Below the pieces are notes generated by a model. It worked only from the letters and a program-made list of their open reading frames with translations. It did not search any database and was not told the DNA's origin. From the NCBI GenBank assembly GCA_035296085.1, contig DATHBP010000172.1, positions 1 through 5,716 on the forward strand: a DNA stretch of 5,716 nt, written 5' to 3'. The position numbers were made by a program, and so were the translations under genes. Within the stretch, counting starts at the first letter, position 1; the number at the start of each line of letters is the position of its first letter. The DNA is from DATHBP01 sp035296085. GTDB taxonomy: Bacteria; Actinomycetota; Actinomycetes; Propionibacteriales; Nocardioidaceae. Below are positions 1-5,716 of the stretch, in pieces.

Positions 1-274
1 CCAGCGGGTGTCGTACTTCTGCGCCAACGGCCACGAGACCACGCCTGCCTTCGCCGTCGACGCCCAGATCCCGGGCGCTTGGGACTGCCCTCGCTGCGGC
101 TTGCCGGCCAGCCGCGACGAGGAGAACCCCCCGCCGCCGCCACGCAACGAGCCCTACAAGACGCACCTGGCGTACGTGAAGGAGCGCCGCTCCGACCAGG
201 AGGCGGCCGCGATCCTACAAGAGGCGATCCAGACACTGCGCGACCGGCGCAAGCGCGGCGAGGTCATCTTCTAG
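1..274 (+). CDS. rbpA: RNA polymerase-binding protein RbpA family, 3' part (5' end outside window)
   Basis: Ninety C-terminal residues are visible, reading in frame from base 2. RbpA proteins bind RNA polymerase and the principal sigma factor in actinobacteria and stimulate open-complex formation. Seen here: a zinc-ribbon core with Cys7 and His11 (counted from the first full codon), then Cys29-Pro-Arg-Cys32. These spacings equal the Cys34/His38/Cys56/Cys59 zinc set of Streptomyces RbpA. A helical C-terminal part follows, with THLAYVKERRS at 54-64, which matches the sigma-interacting segment (THWDMLxERRS in canonical RbpA). The linker between the two is proline-rich (PPPPP at 43-47) instead of the Lys/Arg-rich basic linker, so this is probably a divergent paralogue and not the main RbpA. 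The GTG at base 8 is not the true start: the frame is open to the edge, and family members have about 25-30 more residues upstream. In several actinobacteria this RbpA-like gene lies beside secG (inference, not visible). Family assignment is fairly secure; the exact paralogue is not. Confidence 0.82.
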   Translation, partial: QRVSYFCANGHETTPAFAVDAQIPGAWDCPRCGLPASRDEENPPPPPRNEPYKTHLAYVKERRSDQEAAAILQEAIQTLRDRRKRGEVIF

Positions 275-281
275 GCCGGAG

Positions 282-301
282 CCTGCCCTCACCTGGGCAG
301 G
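282..301. terminator. Hairpin between convergent rbpA and pgl, possible bidirectional terminator
   Basis: A perfect 7-base inverted repeat (CCTGCCC at 282-288, GGGCAGG at 295-301) encloses a 6-base loop. It lies 7 bases past the rbpA stop and covers the pgl stop codon, which is in the loop. The stem is six G:C pairs and one A:T pair, and either strand could form it. There is no T-tract on either side, so it is not a classical intrinsic terminator; GC-rich actinobacterial terminators often lack one. A competing 5-base pairing (290-294 with 299-303) also exists. Termination function is inferred from position and symmetry. Confidence 0.45.
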
Positions 302-1029
302 TGGAGCCGTCGGGCGGCGGCTGCGTCGAGGAACCAGACAGTCTCGTCCCGGCCGCGCACACCGGCCGCCCGGACGTCGTGCACGTCAGCGCCACGGATC
401 GCCAAGCTGGCGGCCTCGGCCTTCTCCTCGGTCGTCACCAGGAACCACACGCTTCGGGACCGGTTCAGTGCGCTGTAGCTCAGGCTGATTCGCTCCGGGG
501 GTGGTTTGGGCGAGTCCCGCACTGCCACCGCGATGCGATCGTCCACGTCGAGAGCGGGATGGCCGGGGAACAGCGACGCGACGTGCCCGTCCGGGCCCAT
601 GCCCAACATCGTGACGTCGAAGAGCCCGCTGCCTTGTTCGCGCACCTCGTGGCCATACGCAGCTGCCGCCTCGTCCAGCGTCAGCGCCCCGGCCGCGGGC
701 ATCTCGTGGACCCGGGCCGGGTCTACGGCGATGTGGTCAAGCAGCGTCTCGCGGGCCTGCACGGCGTTTCGCTCGGGGTCGTCGGCTGCAACGAAGCGCT
801 CGTCACCCCACCACACCTCGACGGATGACCAGTCCACAGCTAGCGTCGTTTGGCGGACGACCTGCCGGTGCACGTCCGCGGCGATACTTCCACCGGTGAG
901 CGCGATCGCCGGCACCCGCCCCCCCGTCTGCACGGCGGCCAGCCGCTCGAGCAGCCGCCTCGCCGCTGCCGCCGCGAGCGCGTCCGCGTCCGGGTGTACG
1001 ACGACGGTCGGTGCCGCGCCCTCGCTCAC
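289..1029 (-). CDS. pgl: 6-phosphogluconolactonase
   Basis: This cytosolic enzyme of 246 residues, the usual family length, hydrolyses 6-phospho-D-glucono-1,5-lactone to 6-phosphogluconate, the second step of the oxidative pentose phosphate pathway. Family motifs appear in order: LTGGS (44-48, phosphate loop), WWGDERFV (73-80) with Asn88, and GMGPDGHVASLFPG (143-156), which holds the likely catalytic His149. SPKPPPERISL (173-183) follows. The usual Thr after that His is Val150 here, a tolerated position (mycobacterial homologues have Ile). The GTG start overlaps the opcA stop as GTGA (1026-1029). No Shine-Dalgarno sequence is evident upstream, so translation is probably coupled to opcA. It is the last gene of the minus-strand operon, and its stop codon sits in the hairpin shared with convergent rbpA. 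The older name devB is used for the same gene in mycobacteria. Confidence 0.95.
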   Translation of the reverse strand: MSEGAAPTVVVHPDADALAAAAARRLLERLAAVQTGGRVPAIALTGGSIAADVHRQVVRQTTLAVDWSSVEVWWGDERFVAADDPERNAVQARETLLDHIAVDPARVHEMPAAGALTLDEAAAAYGHEVREQGSGLFDVTMLGMGPDGHVASLFPGHPALDVDDRIAVAVRDSPKPPPERISLSYSALNRSRSVWFLVTTEEKAEAASLAIRGADVHDVRAAGVRGRDETVWFLDAAAARRLHLPR

Positions 1030-1970
1030 TTCGACCGGGCAGCAGCGCTCTTAGCGTTCCGGGCCGACGCAGCCTTGACGAGCGCCGCCACCGCGTCCGC
1101 GTAGACGTCGTCGGGGTCGAGCCGGCGCAGCTCCTCGGCGAGCAGCTCGTCGATCTCACGCCGCTTGAGCGCCACTGGTCGATCCGGCCGACCGGGGACG
1201 CACAGCATCGCCAACCTGCCGTCCGGTCGGGTGATCATGATGTCGCCGTTGGCGTTGGTCAGCCGCACCTGGGTGATGCCGGGACCGCGCGACGAGCTCT
1301 GCTCGACCGGCACCTTCAGCTTCGACCGCAGCCAGGCCGCCAGCAGGTCTGTGCTGGGGCTGATCTTCTCGCCCTGGACCGCCGCCGCCTTGACCTTCGC
1401 CGGCTGCTGGTCCAGCGCCGCGGCAAGCAGCGCCCGCCACGGCGTGACCCGGGTCCAGGCCAGATCCGTGTTGCCGGGGGTGTAGTTGCGGGCCTGGGTC
1501 AGCAGGGCCATCGCCTTGTTGCGCGGCGCGTTGGCAGAGTCGGTGATGCGCCGCTGCGCGAGGGCGCCCAACGGGTCGTCGGCCGGGTCGTCGGGTGCCT
1601 TCGCGGGCCACCACGCCACCACCGGGGAGTCGGCGAGCAGCAGCGGCAACACAACCGACTCGGCATGCTTGGTGAGCTCACCCGACAACCGCAGCAGGAC
1701 GCTCTCGCCGGGTGTGCCGTTGCCGATTTTGATCTCCGCGTCCAGCCTCGGCGGACCTTTGGCTGCGCCGCGGATCACGCCGAGCACGCGGGAGGGATGC
1801 TCGGTGGACACCGTTGTGGCGGTCTTGAGTGCGGCGTGGTGGCCGGCTTCGTCGGTGATCACAACGAACGTGAGCACCATGCCCATCGCGGGGCTGCCGG
1901 CTTGTCGGCGGGCCTGCAGCAGCGCCGAGGAGATGGCACTCGCAGTGGTGTCGGTGAGGTCGTAGGTCAC
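1026..1970 (-). CDS. opcA: Glucose-6-phosphate dehydrogenase assembly protein OpcA
   Basis: OpcA is a non-catalytic partner of G6PDH, first described in cyanobacteria as an allosteric activator or assembly factor, and encoded directly after zwf in actinobacteria. The 314-residue protein matches the mycobacterial homologue (about 303 residues) throughout. Recognisable blocks include HPSRVLGVIRG (58-68), ADSPVVAWWP (113-122), the RRITDS segment (140-145) and TDLAWTRVTPWRA (168-180). The conserved C-terminal RRLDPDD (282-288) is followed by an Ala/Lys/Arg/Ser-rich tail (about 299-314) that is probably disordered. The protein contains a single cysteine, Cys257. The GTG start was chosen because the sequence matches homologues from this point and because a good Shine-Dalgarno sequence (AAGGAG, 1976-1981) stands 5 bases upstream. 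The gap to the zwf stop is 27 bases, and the 3' end overlaps pgl by 4 bases. Confidence 0.95.
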   Translation of the reverse strand: MTYDLTDTTASAISSALLQARRQAGSPAMGMVLTFVVITDEAGHHAALKTATTVSTEHPSRVLGVIRGAAKGPPRLDAEIKIGNGTPGESVLLRLSGELTKHAESVVLPLLLADSPVVAWWPAKAPDDPADDPLGALAQRRITDSANAPRNKAMALLTQARNYTPGNTDLAWTRVTPWRALLAAALDQQPAKVKAAAVQGEKISPSTDLLAAWLRSKLKVPVEQSSSRGPGITQVRLTNANGDIMITRPDGRLAMLCVPGRPDRPVALKRREIDELLAEELRRLDPDDVYADAVAALVKAASARNAKSAAARSK

Positions 1971-1975
1971 CTGTG

Positions 1976-1981
1976 CTCCTT
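1976..1981 (-). promoter_or_regulatory. Ribosome binding site of opcA
   Basis: The minus strand reads AAGGAG here, 5 bases before the GTG start of opcA at 1970. It is the only strong Shine-Dalgarno sequence among the operon junctions in the window. It sits at the only junction without a gene overlap, so it fixes the opcA start and suggests independent ribosome loading. Confidence 0.8.
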
Positions 1982-1997
1982 CACTCGCCGTGCTGGT

Positions 1998-3647
1998 TCA
2001 CGGCCGGCGCCAGGTTCGGCCATCGCGGGCGAGCATGTCGTAGGAGTTCTGCGGGCCCCATGTGCCCGAGGGGTACGGCTCCGGCTTCCCGCGGTCGGCC
2101 CAGTAGTCGATGATCGGGTCCAGGATCTCCCAGGACAGCTCGACCTCCTGGTGATGCGGGAACAGCGGAGGTTCGCCGAGCAGCACGTCGAGGATGAGCC
2201 TCTCGTAGGCCTCGGGGCTCGACTCGACGAACGAGCCGCCGTAGGCGAAGTCCATGCTGACGTCGCGGATCTCCATCTGGGTGCCCGGCACCTTGGCGCC
2301 GAAGCGGACGGTGACGCCTTCGTCGGGCTGGATGCGCATGACCAGCGCATTCGTGCCCAGCTCCTCCGTGGCGGTCCTGCTGAACGGCAGGTGTGGCGCC
2401 TCCTTGAAGCCGATGGCAACCTCGGTGACGCGCCGCCCGAGTCGTTTGCCGGTGCGCAGGTAGAACGGCACGCGGGCCCAGCGACGAGTGTCGAGGTCGA
2501 GCCGGATCGCGGCGAACGTCTCGGTGCGTGACGACTTCGGGATGTCCTGCTCGTCGAGGTAACCACCCACCTTGACCCCACCTGCCCAGCCGGGGGCGTA
2601 CTGCCCTCTCGCGGTGTGCAGGTCGAGCCTCTCGGGCCGTTGCACGGCTGAGAGCACCTTCTGCTTCTCCAGCCGCAGGCTGTCGCCGTCGAAGGAGACC
2701 GGCTCCTCCATCGCCACCAGCGCGAGCAGCTGCAGCAGGTGGTTCTGGATGACGTCGCGAGCGGCGCCGATCCCGTCGTAGTAACCCGCCCGGCCACCGA
2801 TGCCGACGTCTTCCGCCATGGTGATCTGCACATGGTCGACGTAGTTCGAGTTCCAGATCGGCTCGAACATGGAGTTGGCGAACCGGAAAGCCAACATGTT
2901 CTGCACGGTTTCCTTGCCGAGGTAGTGGTCGATCCGGAACACCGAGTTGTGCGGGAACACCTCGGAGACGACCTCGTTCAGCTCCCGGGCGCTGGCCAGG
3001 TCGTGCCCGAACGGCTTCTCGACCACCACCCGCCGCCACGAGCCGTCCCGTTGGTCGGCGAGCCCGTGCTTCTTGAGCTGGCCCACAACGTCGCGGAAGA
3101 ACTTCGGGGGGATCGAGAGGTAGAACGCATGGTTGCCGTCGGTGCCACGGGCCTCGTCGAGCTCTTCGATCGTCCTCTTCAGCTCGGCGAACGCGGCGTC
3201 GTCGGAGAAGTCGCCGGGAATGAACCGGAAGCCTTCGGCGAGCTGCGCCCACACCTCCTCGCGGAAGGGAGTGCGGGCATGCTCCTTGATGGAGTCGTGC
3301 ACGATCTGGGAGAAGTCCTCGTTCTCCCAGTCACGCCGTGCGAAGCCCACCAGCGAGAACCCCGGCGGCAGGAGACCGCGGTTGGCGAGGTCGTAGACGG
3401 CCGGCATCAGCTTCTTGCGGGAGAGATCACCGGTCACGCCGAAGATGACGAGTCCGCAGGGTCCGGCGATCCTCGGCAGTCGACGGTCTTGTTCCTCGCG
3501 CAGCGGGTTGTCGTGCCCGCCGCCGTGTCGGGCGGCCGCCTCGGCGGCTCGCTGGGCGACCGACTCCCGTGCCTTGCTCACCGCGTTGCTGTGGTTCTCG
3601 CTCCCGCTGCCCATGGAGTCGTTGCGAGACTCTCTCCCCTTGGTCAT
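1998..3647 (-). CDS. zwf: Glucose-6-phosphate 1-dehydrogenase, NADP-dependent type
   Basis: Cytosolic G6PDH oxidises glucose 6-phosphate to 6-phosphogluconolactone, makes NADPH, and commits carbon to the pentose phosphate pathway. The 549-residue protein has the nucleotide-binding motif GVTGDLSRKK (70-79). EKPFG (210-214) is followed by the active-site signature RIDHYLGKE (238-246), with His241 and Lys245 at the substrate phosphate. The likely catalytic base is His303, in the QNH segment 301-303 (equivalent to His240 of the Leuconostoc enzyme, by family knowledge). The C-terminal half ends in the typical RxWRRP. Compared with mycobacterial Zwf2 (about 514) and the Streptomyces enzyme, there are about 35-45 extra N-terminal residues before NPLR (47-50). 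The ATG at 3647 was chosen because it overlaps the pgi stop as ATGA. An in-frame ATG at 3614 (Met12) lacks a Shine-Dalgarno sequence. NADP preference is assumed from the family. It lies directly upstream of its partner opcA. Confidence 0.97.
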   Translation of the reverse strand: MTKGRESRNDSMGSGSENHSNAVSKARESVAQRAAEAAARHGGGHDNPLREEQDRRLPRIAGPCGLVIFGVTGDLSRKKLMPAVYDLANRGLLPPGFSLVGFARRDWENEDFSQIVHDSIKEHARTPFREEVWAQLAEGFRFIPGDFSDDAAFAELKRTIEELDEARGTDGNHAFYLSIPPKFFRDVVGQLKKHGLADQRDGSWRRVVVEKPFGHDLASARELNEVVSEVFPHNSVFRIDHYLGKETVQNMLAFRFANSMFEPIWNSNYVDHVQITMAEDVGIGGRAGYYDGIGAARDVIQNHLLQLLALVAMEEPVSFDGDSLRLEKQKVLSAVQRPERLDLHTARGQYAPGWAGGVKVGGYLDEQDIPKSSRTETFAAIRLDLDTRRWARVPFYLRTGKRLGRRVTEVAIGFKEAPHLPFSRTATEELGTNALVMRIQPDEGVTVRFGAKVPGTQMEIRDVSMDFAYGGSFVESSPEAYERLILDVLLGEPPLFPHHQEVELSWEILDPIIDYWADRGKPEPYPSGTWGPQNSYDMLARDGRTWRRP

Positions 3648-5257
3648 CGCAACGCCGTCAGCAGCTGGACCACTCCTGCGGATGGGTCGAGCAGGTGCAG
3701 CCTCAGCACCGGACGGCCGTGGTCTTCAAGAACCTGGGCGTCGCCGGCGGCCTGAGCCCGGATCAGCTCGCCGAACGTGAACGGACGGTCCGGGATCTCC
3801 ACGTCGTCCGGCTCGGCGCTGGTGATCTGCACGAAGGAGCCGATGGGGGCACCACCCTTGTGGTACTGGCCGGTCGAGTGCAGAAAGCGCGGCCCCCAGC
3901 CGAACGTCGTCGGTCGCCCGGTACGCCGCGCCAGCACGGCTCGCAGGTCACGCAACGGCGCATCGCGCTCGGAGTCGAGGTAGGCCATCACGGCGAGGTA
4001 GCCGGAGCTGTCAATGCGGGCCAGCAGGGCGGTCACCGCCGACTTGAGGTCGCCGGCTCCGTCGAGCAGGCCGGCCGAGCCGCGCACCTCGACGTTGCCG
4101 TCGACGAAGGCGGGCTCGTCGGCGGCGGGCTGGCGCTCGAGCAGGCCGCGCGCAGCCTGCTTGGCGCTCTCCACGTCGGGCTGGTCGAACGGGTTGGTGC
4201 CCAGAAGACGGCCGGCGACAGCAGTGGCTGTCTCCCACAGCAGGAACTGGGCACCCAACGACCCCCCCACGCGTACTGTCGCGAGCCGCGGCTCGGCTAG
4301 AGCGGCGTCGGAGGGAGCGTCGTGGGACGGCTCGAGCAGCGCCAGCAGTACGTCGTCGGCGGCCGAGGTCAACTCCGGCGCGTCGACCCCCTCAACGGCC
4401 ACCGGCAGGATGCCCGAGCCCTGCTTGCCGGTGCTTTCGGCCACGAGCTGCTCCGCCCAGTCGGGGAAGCCGGCGATTCCCGAGCCGGCGTCGGCGAGGA
4501 CCAGCTTGTCGCGACTCTTGTCGCCTGCCATCGCCGCCGCCAGTACCAGTGCGGGATTGTCGGGGGAGTCGGCAGCAAGCGCGGGCATGGCTGCCTCCGC
4601 CTCGTCGAGGAGCTCCGCGACATCGACGCCGGCCAGCGCAGAAGGCACCAGGCCGAACGCGGTGAGTGCGCTGTAGCGTCCGCCCACGTCGGGGTTGGCG
4701 AGGAACACCTTGCGGTAGCCCTCCTTCTCCGCGAGCTCGGCGAAAGGCGAGCCCGGGTCGGTCACGACGACGATGCGGGTGCTCGCGTCGATGCCGGCCG
4801 CGGTGAACGCGGCGACGAACGCGCGGCGATGGCTGTCGGTCTCCAGCGTCCCGCCCGACTTGCTGGACACGACGACCACGGTGCGGCCCAGGTCGGTGTC
4901 GAGGACCCGGCGGATGACTGCCGGGTTCGTCGAGTCCAGCACGGTCAGCGTGCACCCGTAGGTGCGCGTGACCACCTCGGGCGCCAGCGACGATCCGCCC
5001 ATGCCGCAGAGCACCACTCGGTCGATGCCCTCGGCGCGCAGGTCGGCAGCCAGTGCGTCGATCTCGGCGAGCAACGGCCGCGAAGACCGAGCGAGGTCGA
5101 CCCAGCCCAGCCGGCTGGCGGCCTCCGGCTCGGCGTCCGGGCCCCACAGCGTCGGGTCACCGGCCGCCAGCTGCGAGGCCACCCGGTCCTCGACCAGTGC
5201 GTTGACGGTGTCGGTGTCGTCGCCGCCCACGCGGTGCACCGTGAGGCGCTCACTCAC
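3644..5257 (-). CDS. pgi: Glucose-6-phosphate isomerase, SIS-domain type related to the Pgi half of Tal-Pgi fusions
   Basis: This cytosolic enzyme interconverts glucose 6-phosphate and fructose 6-phosphate, linking glycolysis with the pentose phosphate route. The 537-residue protein carries two sugar-isomerase (SIS) regions. GMGGSSLAPEV (85-95), SSKSGGTLET (131-140, sugar-phosphate loop) and GGRYSALTAFGL (192-203) lie in the first. AESTGKQGSGILP (273-285) follows, with Glu274 aligning with the catalytic glutamate of PGI. WETATAVAG with NPFDQPDVESAK (341-366) and HSTGQYHKGG (460-469) complete the set. These C-terminal blocks resemble the isomerase part of bifunctional transaldolase/PGI proteins. 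The frame stays open upstream to at least 5569, but that stretch lies over tal. The GTG at 5257 is chosen because it overlaps the tal stop as GTGA and because the pgi-like sequence begins there. Only a weak AAGG (5268-5271) precedes it. The 3' end overlaps zwf by 4 bases. Catalytic function is well supported; the exact start is slightly less certain. Confidence 0.93.
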   Translation of the reverse strand: MSERLTVHRVGGDDTDTVNALVEDRVASQLAAGDPTLWGPDAEPEAASRLGWVDLARSSRPLLAEIDALAADLRAEGIDRVVLCGMGGSSLAPEVVTRTYGCTLTVLDSTNPAVIRRVLDTDLGRTVVVVSSKSGGTLETDSHRRAFVAAFTAAGIDASTRIVVVTDPGSPFAELAEKEGYRKVFLANPDVGGRYSALTAFGLVPSALAGVDVAELLDEAEAAMPALAADSPDNPALVLAAAMAGDKSRDKLVLADAGSGIAGFPDWAEQLVAESTGKQGSGILPVAVEGVDAPELTSAADDVLLALLEPSHDAPSDAALAEPRLATVRVGGSLGAQFLLWETATAVAGRLLGTNPFDQPDVESAKQAARGLLERQPAADEPAFVDGNVEVRGSAGLLDGAGDLKSAVTALLARIDSSGYLAVMAYLDSERDAPLRDLRAVLARRTGRPTTFGWGPRFLHSTGQYHKGGAPIGSFVQITSAEPDDVEIPDRPFTFGELIRAQAAGDAQVLEDHGRPVLRLHLLDPSAGVVQLLTALR

Positions 5258-5716
5258 GCGCCGCGCGCCTTGAGCTCTGTGGTGACGGTCTCCAAGAGCT
5301 CCGACCAGGACGCCTCGAACTTCGAGACGCCTTCTTCGTCGAGCACCCGGATGACGTCGTCGTAGTCGACGCCGAGCTCGGCGAGCTCGTCCCACACTCG
5401 GCGGGCCGAGGCGTAGTTGCCGCGCACGGTGTCCTCGGTCGTGACACCGTGGTCGGCGTACGCCTCGAGCGTTGCCTGCGGCATCGTGTTGACCGTGCGG
5501 GGGGTGATGAGCTCGGCGACGTACATCGTGTCGGAATAGGCGGGGTCCTTCGTCGAGGTGGACGCCCACAGCGGGCGCTGCGGCCTTGCGCCCGCCTCGG
5601 CGAGTGCCGTCCAGCGCTCGGAGGCGAACGCCTCCTCGTAGAGCTGGTAGGCGAGCCGAGCGTTGGCGATCGCCGCCTTGCCGCGCAGGCCATTCGCCTG
5701 GGCCGTGCCGATCGCC
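5254..5716 (-). CDS. tal: Transaldolase, C-terminal part (5' end outside window)
   Basis: Transaldolase moves a dihydroxyacetone unit from sedoheptulose 7-phosphate to glyceraldehyde 3-phosphate in the non-oxidative pentose phosphate pathway, giving erythrose 4-phosphate and fructose 6-phosphate. The last 153 residues are in the window, reading in frame from base 5715 to the TGA at 5254-5256. Seen: GKAAIANARLAYQLYEEAF near the start, then RPLWASTSTKDPAYSDTMYV, AELITPRTVNTMP and EEGVSKFEASW close to the end. All align with the C-terminal third of actinobacterial Tal (about 370 residues), including the phosphate-binding region around RPLWAST. The Schiff-base lysine lies upstream, outside the window, so activity cannot be judged here. 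An ATG at 5526 is internal and not the start. The gene precedes pgi with a 4-base overlap. In related genomes tkt comes just before tal. Confidence 0.94.
   Translation of the reverse strand, partial: AIGTAQANGLRGKAAIANARLAYQLYEEAFASERWTALAEAGARPQRPLWASTSTKDPAYSDTMYVAELITPRTVNTMPQATLEAYADHGVTTEDTVRGNYASARRVWDELAELGVDYDDVIRVLDEEGVSKFEASWSELLETVTTELKARGA

Noticed and set aside
1011..2531. 506-residue plus-strand open frame opposite opcA and zwf
   Set aside because: Its product is Arg/Gly/His-rich with no recognisable motif, and it lies antisense to two strongly supported genes. Long antisense open frames are expected in DNA of this GC content.
1981..3252. 423-residue minus-strand open frame within zwf in another frame
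   Set aside because: It is extremely Arg-rich and overlaps almost all of zwf on the same strand, so it is a frame shadow.
2739..3755. 338-residue plus-strand open frame opposite zwf
   Set aside because: It is a shadow of the zwf codon pattern. It has no family resemblance and no ribosome binding site that I can support.
4262..4268. C7 homopolymers in pgi (4262-4268) and pgl (919-925) as phase-variable tracts or sequencing errors
   Set aside because: Both tracts encode conserved Gly-Gly positions and the frames are intact on both sides. Runs of seven are common in GC-rich DNA.
5254..5260. Programmed -1 frameshift making a Tal-Pgi fusion protein
   Set aside because: No slippery heptamer is present before the tal stop, and the GTGA overlap explains pgi translation more simply.
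4322..5365. 347-residue plus-strand open frame opposite pgi and tal
   Set aside because: The composition is typical of a high-GC antisense shadow (Arg, Gly, Val, His repeats), with no domain signature.
5258..5569. Upstream extension of pgi by 104 residues to an earlier start
   Set aside because: The extension overlaps the conserved C-terminal part of tal in another frame and does not resemble PGI. The GTGA overlap gives a better start at 5257.

Overview
The window is high-GC DNA with GTG starts, 4-base gene overlaps and an OpcA gene next to zwf, all of which point to an actinobacterium. The protein sequences resemble those of Streptomyces, Nocardioides and Mycobacterium relatives. A pgi gene inside the pentose phosphate cluster hints at Propionibacteriales or similar groups, but this placement is inference. 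I see no sign of recent transfer, mobile elements, CRISPR, tRNA or rRNA.

Layout: at the left edge, on the plus strand, lies the 3' part of an RbpA-family RNA polymerase-binding zinc protein gene (1-274), whose start is outside the window. It converges on a minus-strand operon. Read in its own direction, the operon runs tal (3' part, entering at the right edge), pgi, zwf, opcA, pgl. Only 14 bases separate the rbpA stop from the pgl stop. A GC-rich hairpin at 282-301 spans this junction and may serve as a terminator.

The operon encodes an almost complete entry into the pentose phosphate pathway. Pgi interconverts fructose 6-phosphate and glucose 6-phosphate. Zwf oxidises glucose 6-phosphate to 6-phosphogluconolactone and makes NADPH. 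OpcA is the assembly or activation partner of G6PDH. Pgl hydrolyses the lactone. Tal works in the non-oxidative branch and returns fructose 6-phosphate, which Pgi can feed back. The gene for 6-phosphogluconate dehydrogenase is not in the window, and transketolase would be expected just beyond the right edge by analogy with other actinobacteria.

The genes are tightly packed. tal/pgi (GTGA, 5254-5257), pgi/zwf (ATGA, 3644-3647) and opcA/pgl (GTGA, 1026-1029) each overlap by 4 bases. Only zwf/opcA has a gap (27 bases), and that gap carries a strong Shine-Dalgarno sequence. No intergenic stretch exceeds 300 bases, and no internal promoter is evident. This is a conventional central-metabolism locus. 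The points worth a second look are the divergent RbpA-like protein, the long N-terminal extension on Zwf, and the tal/pgi junction. I found no undescribed system.
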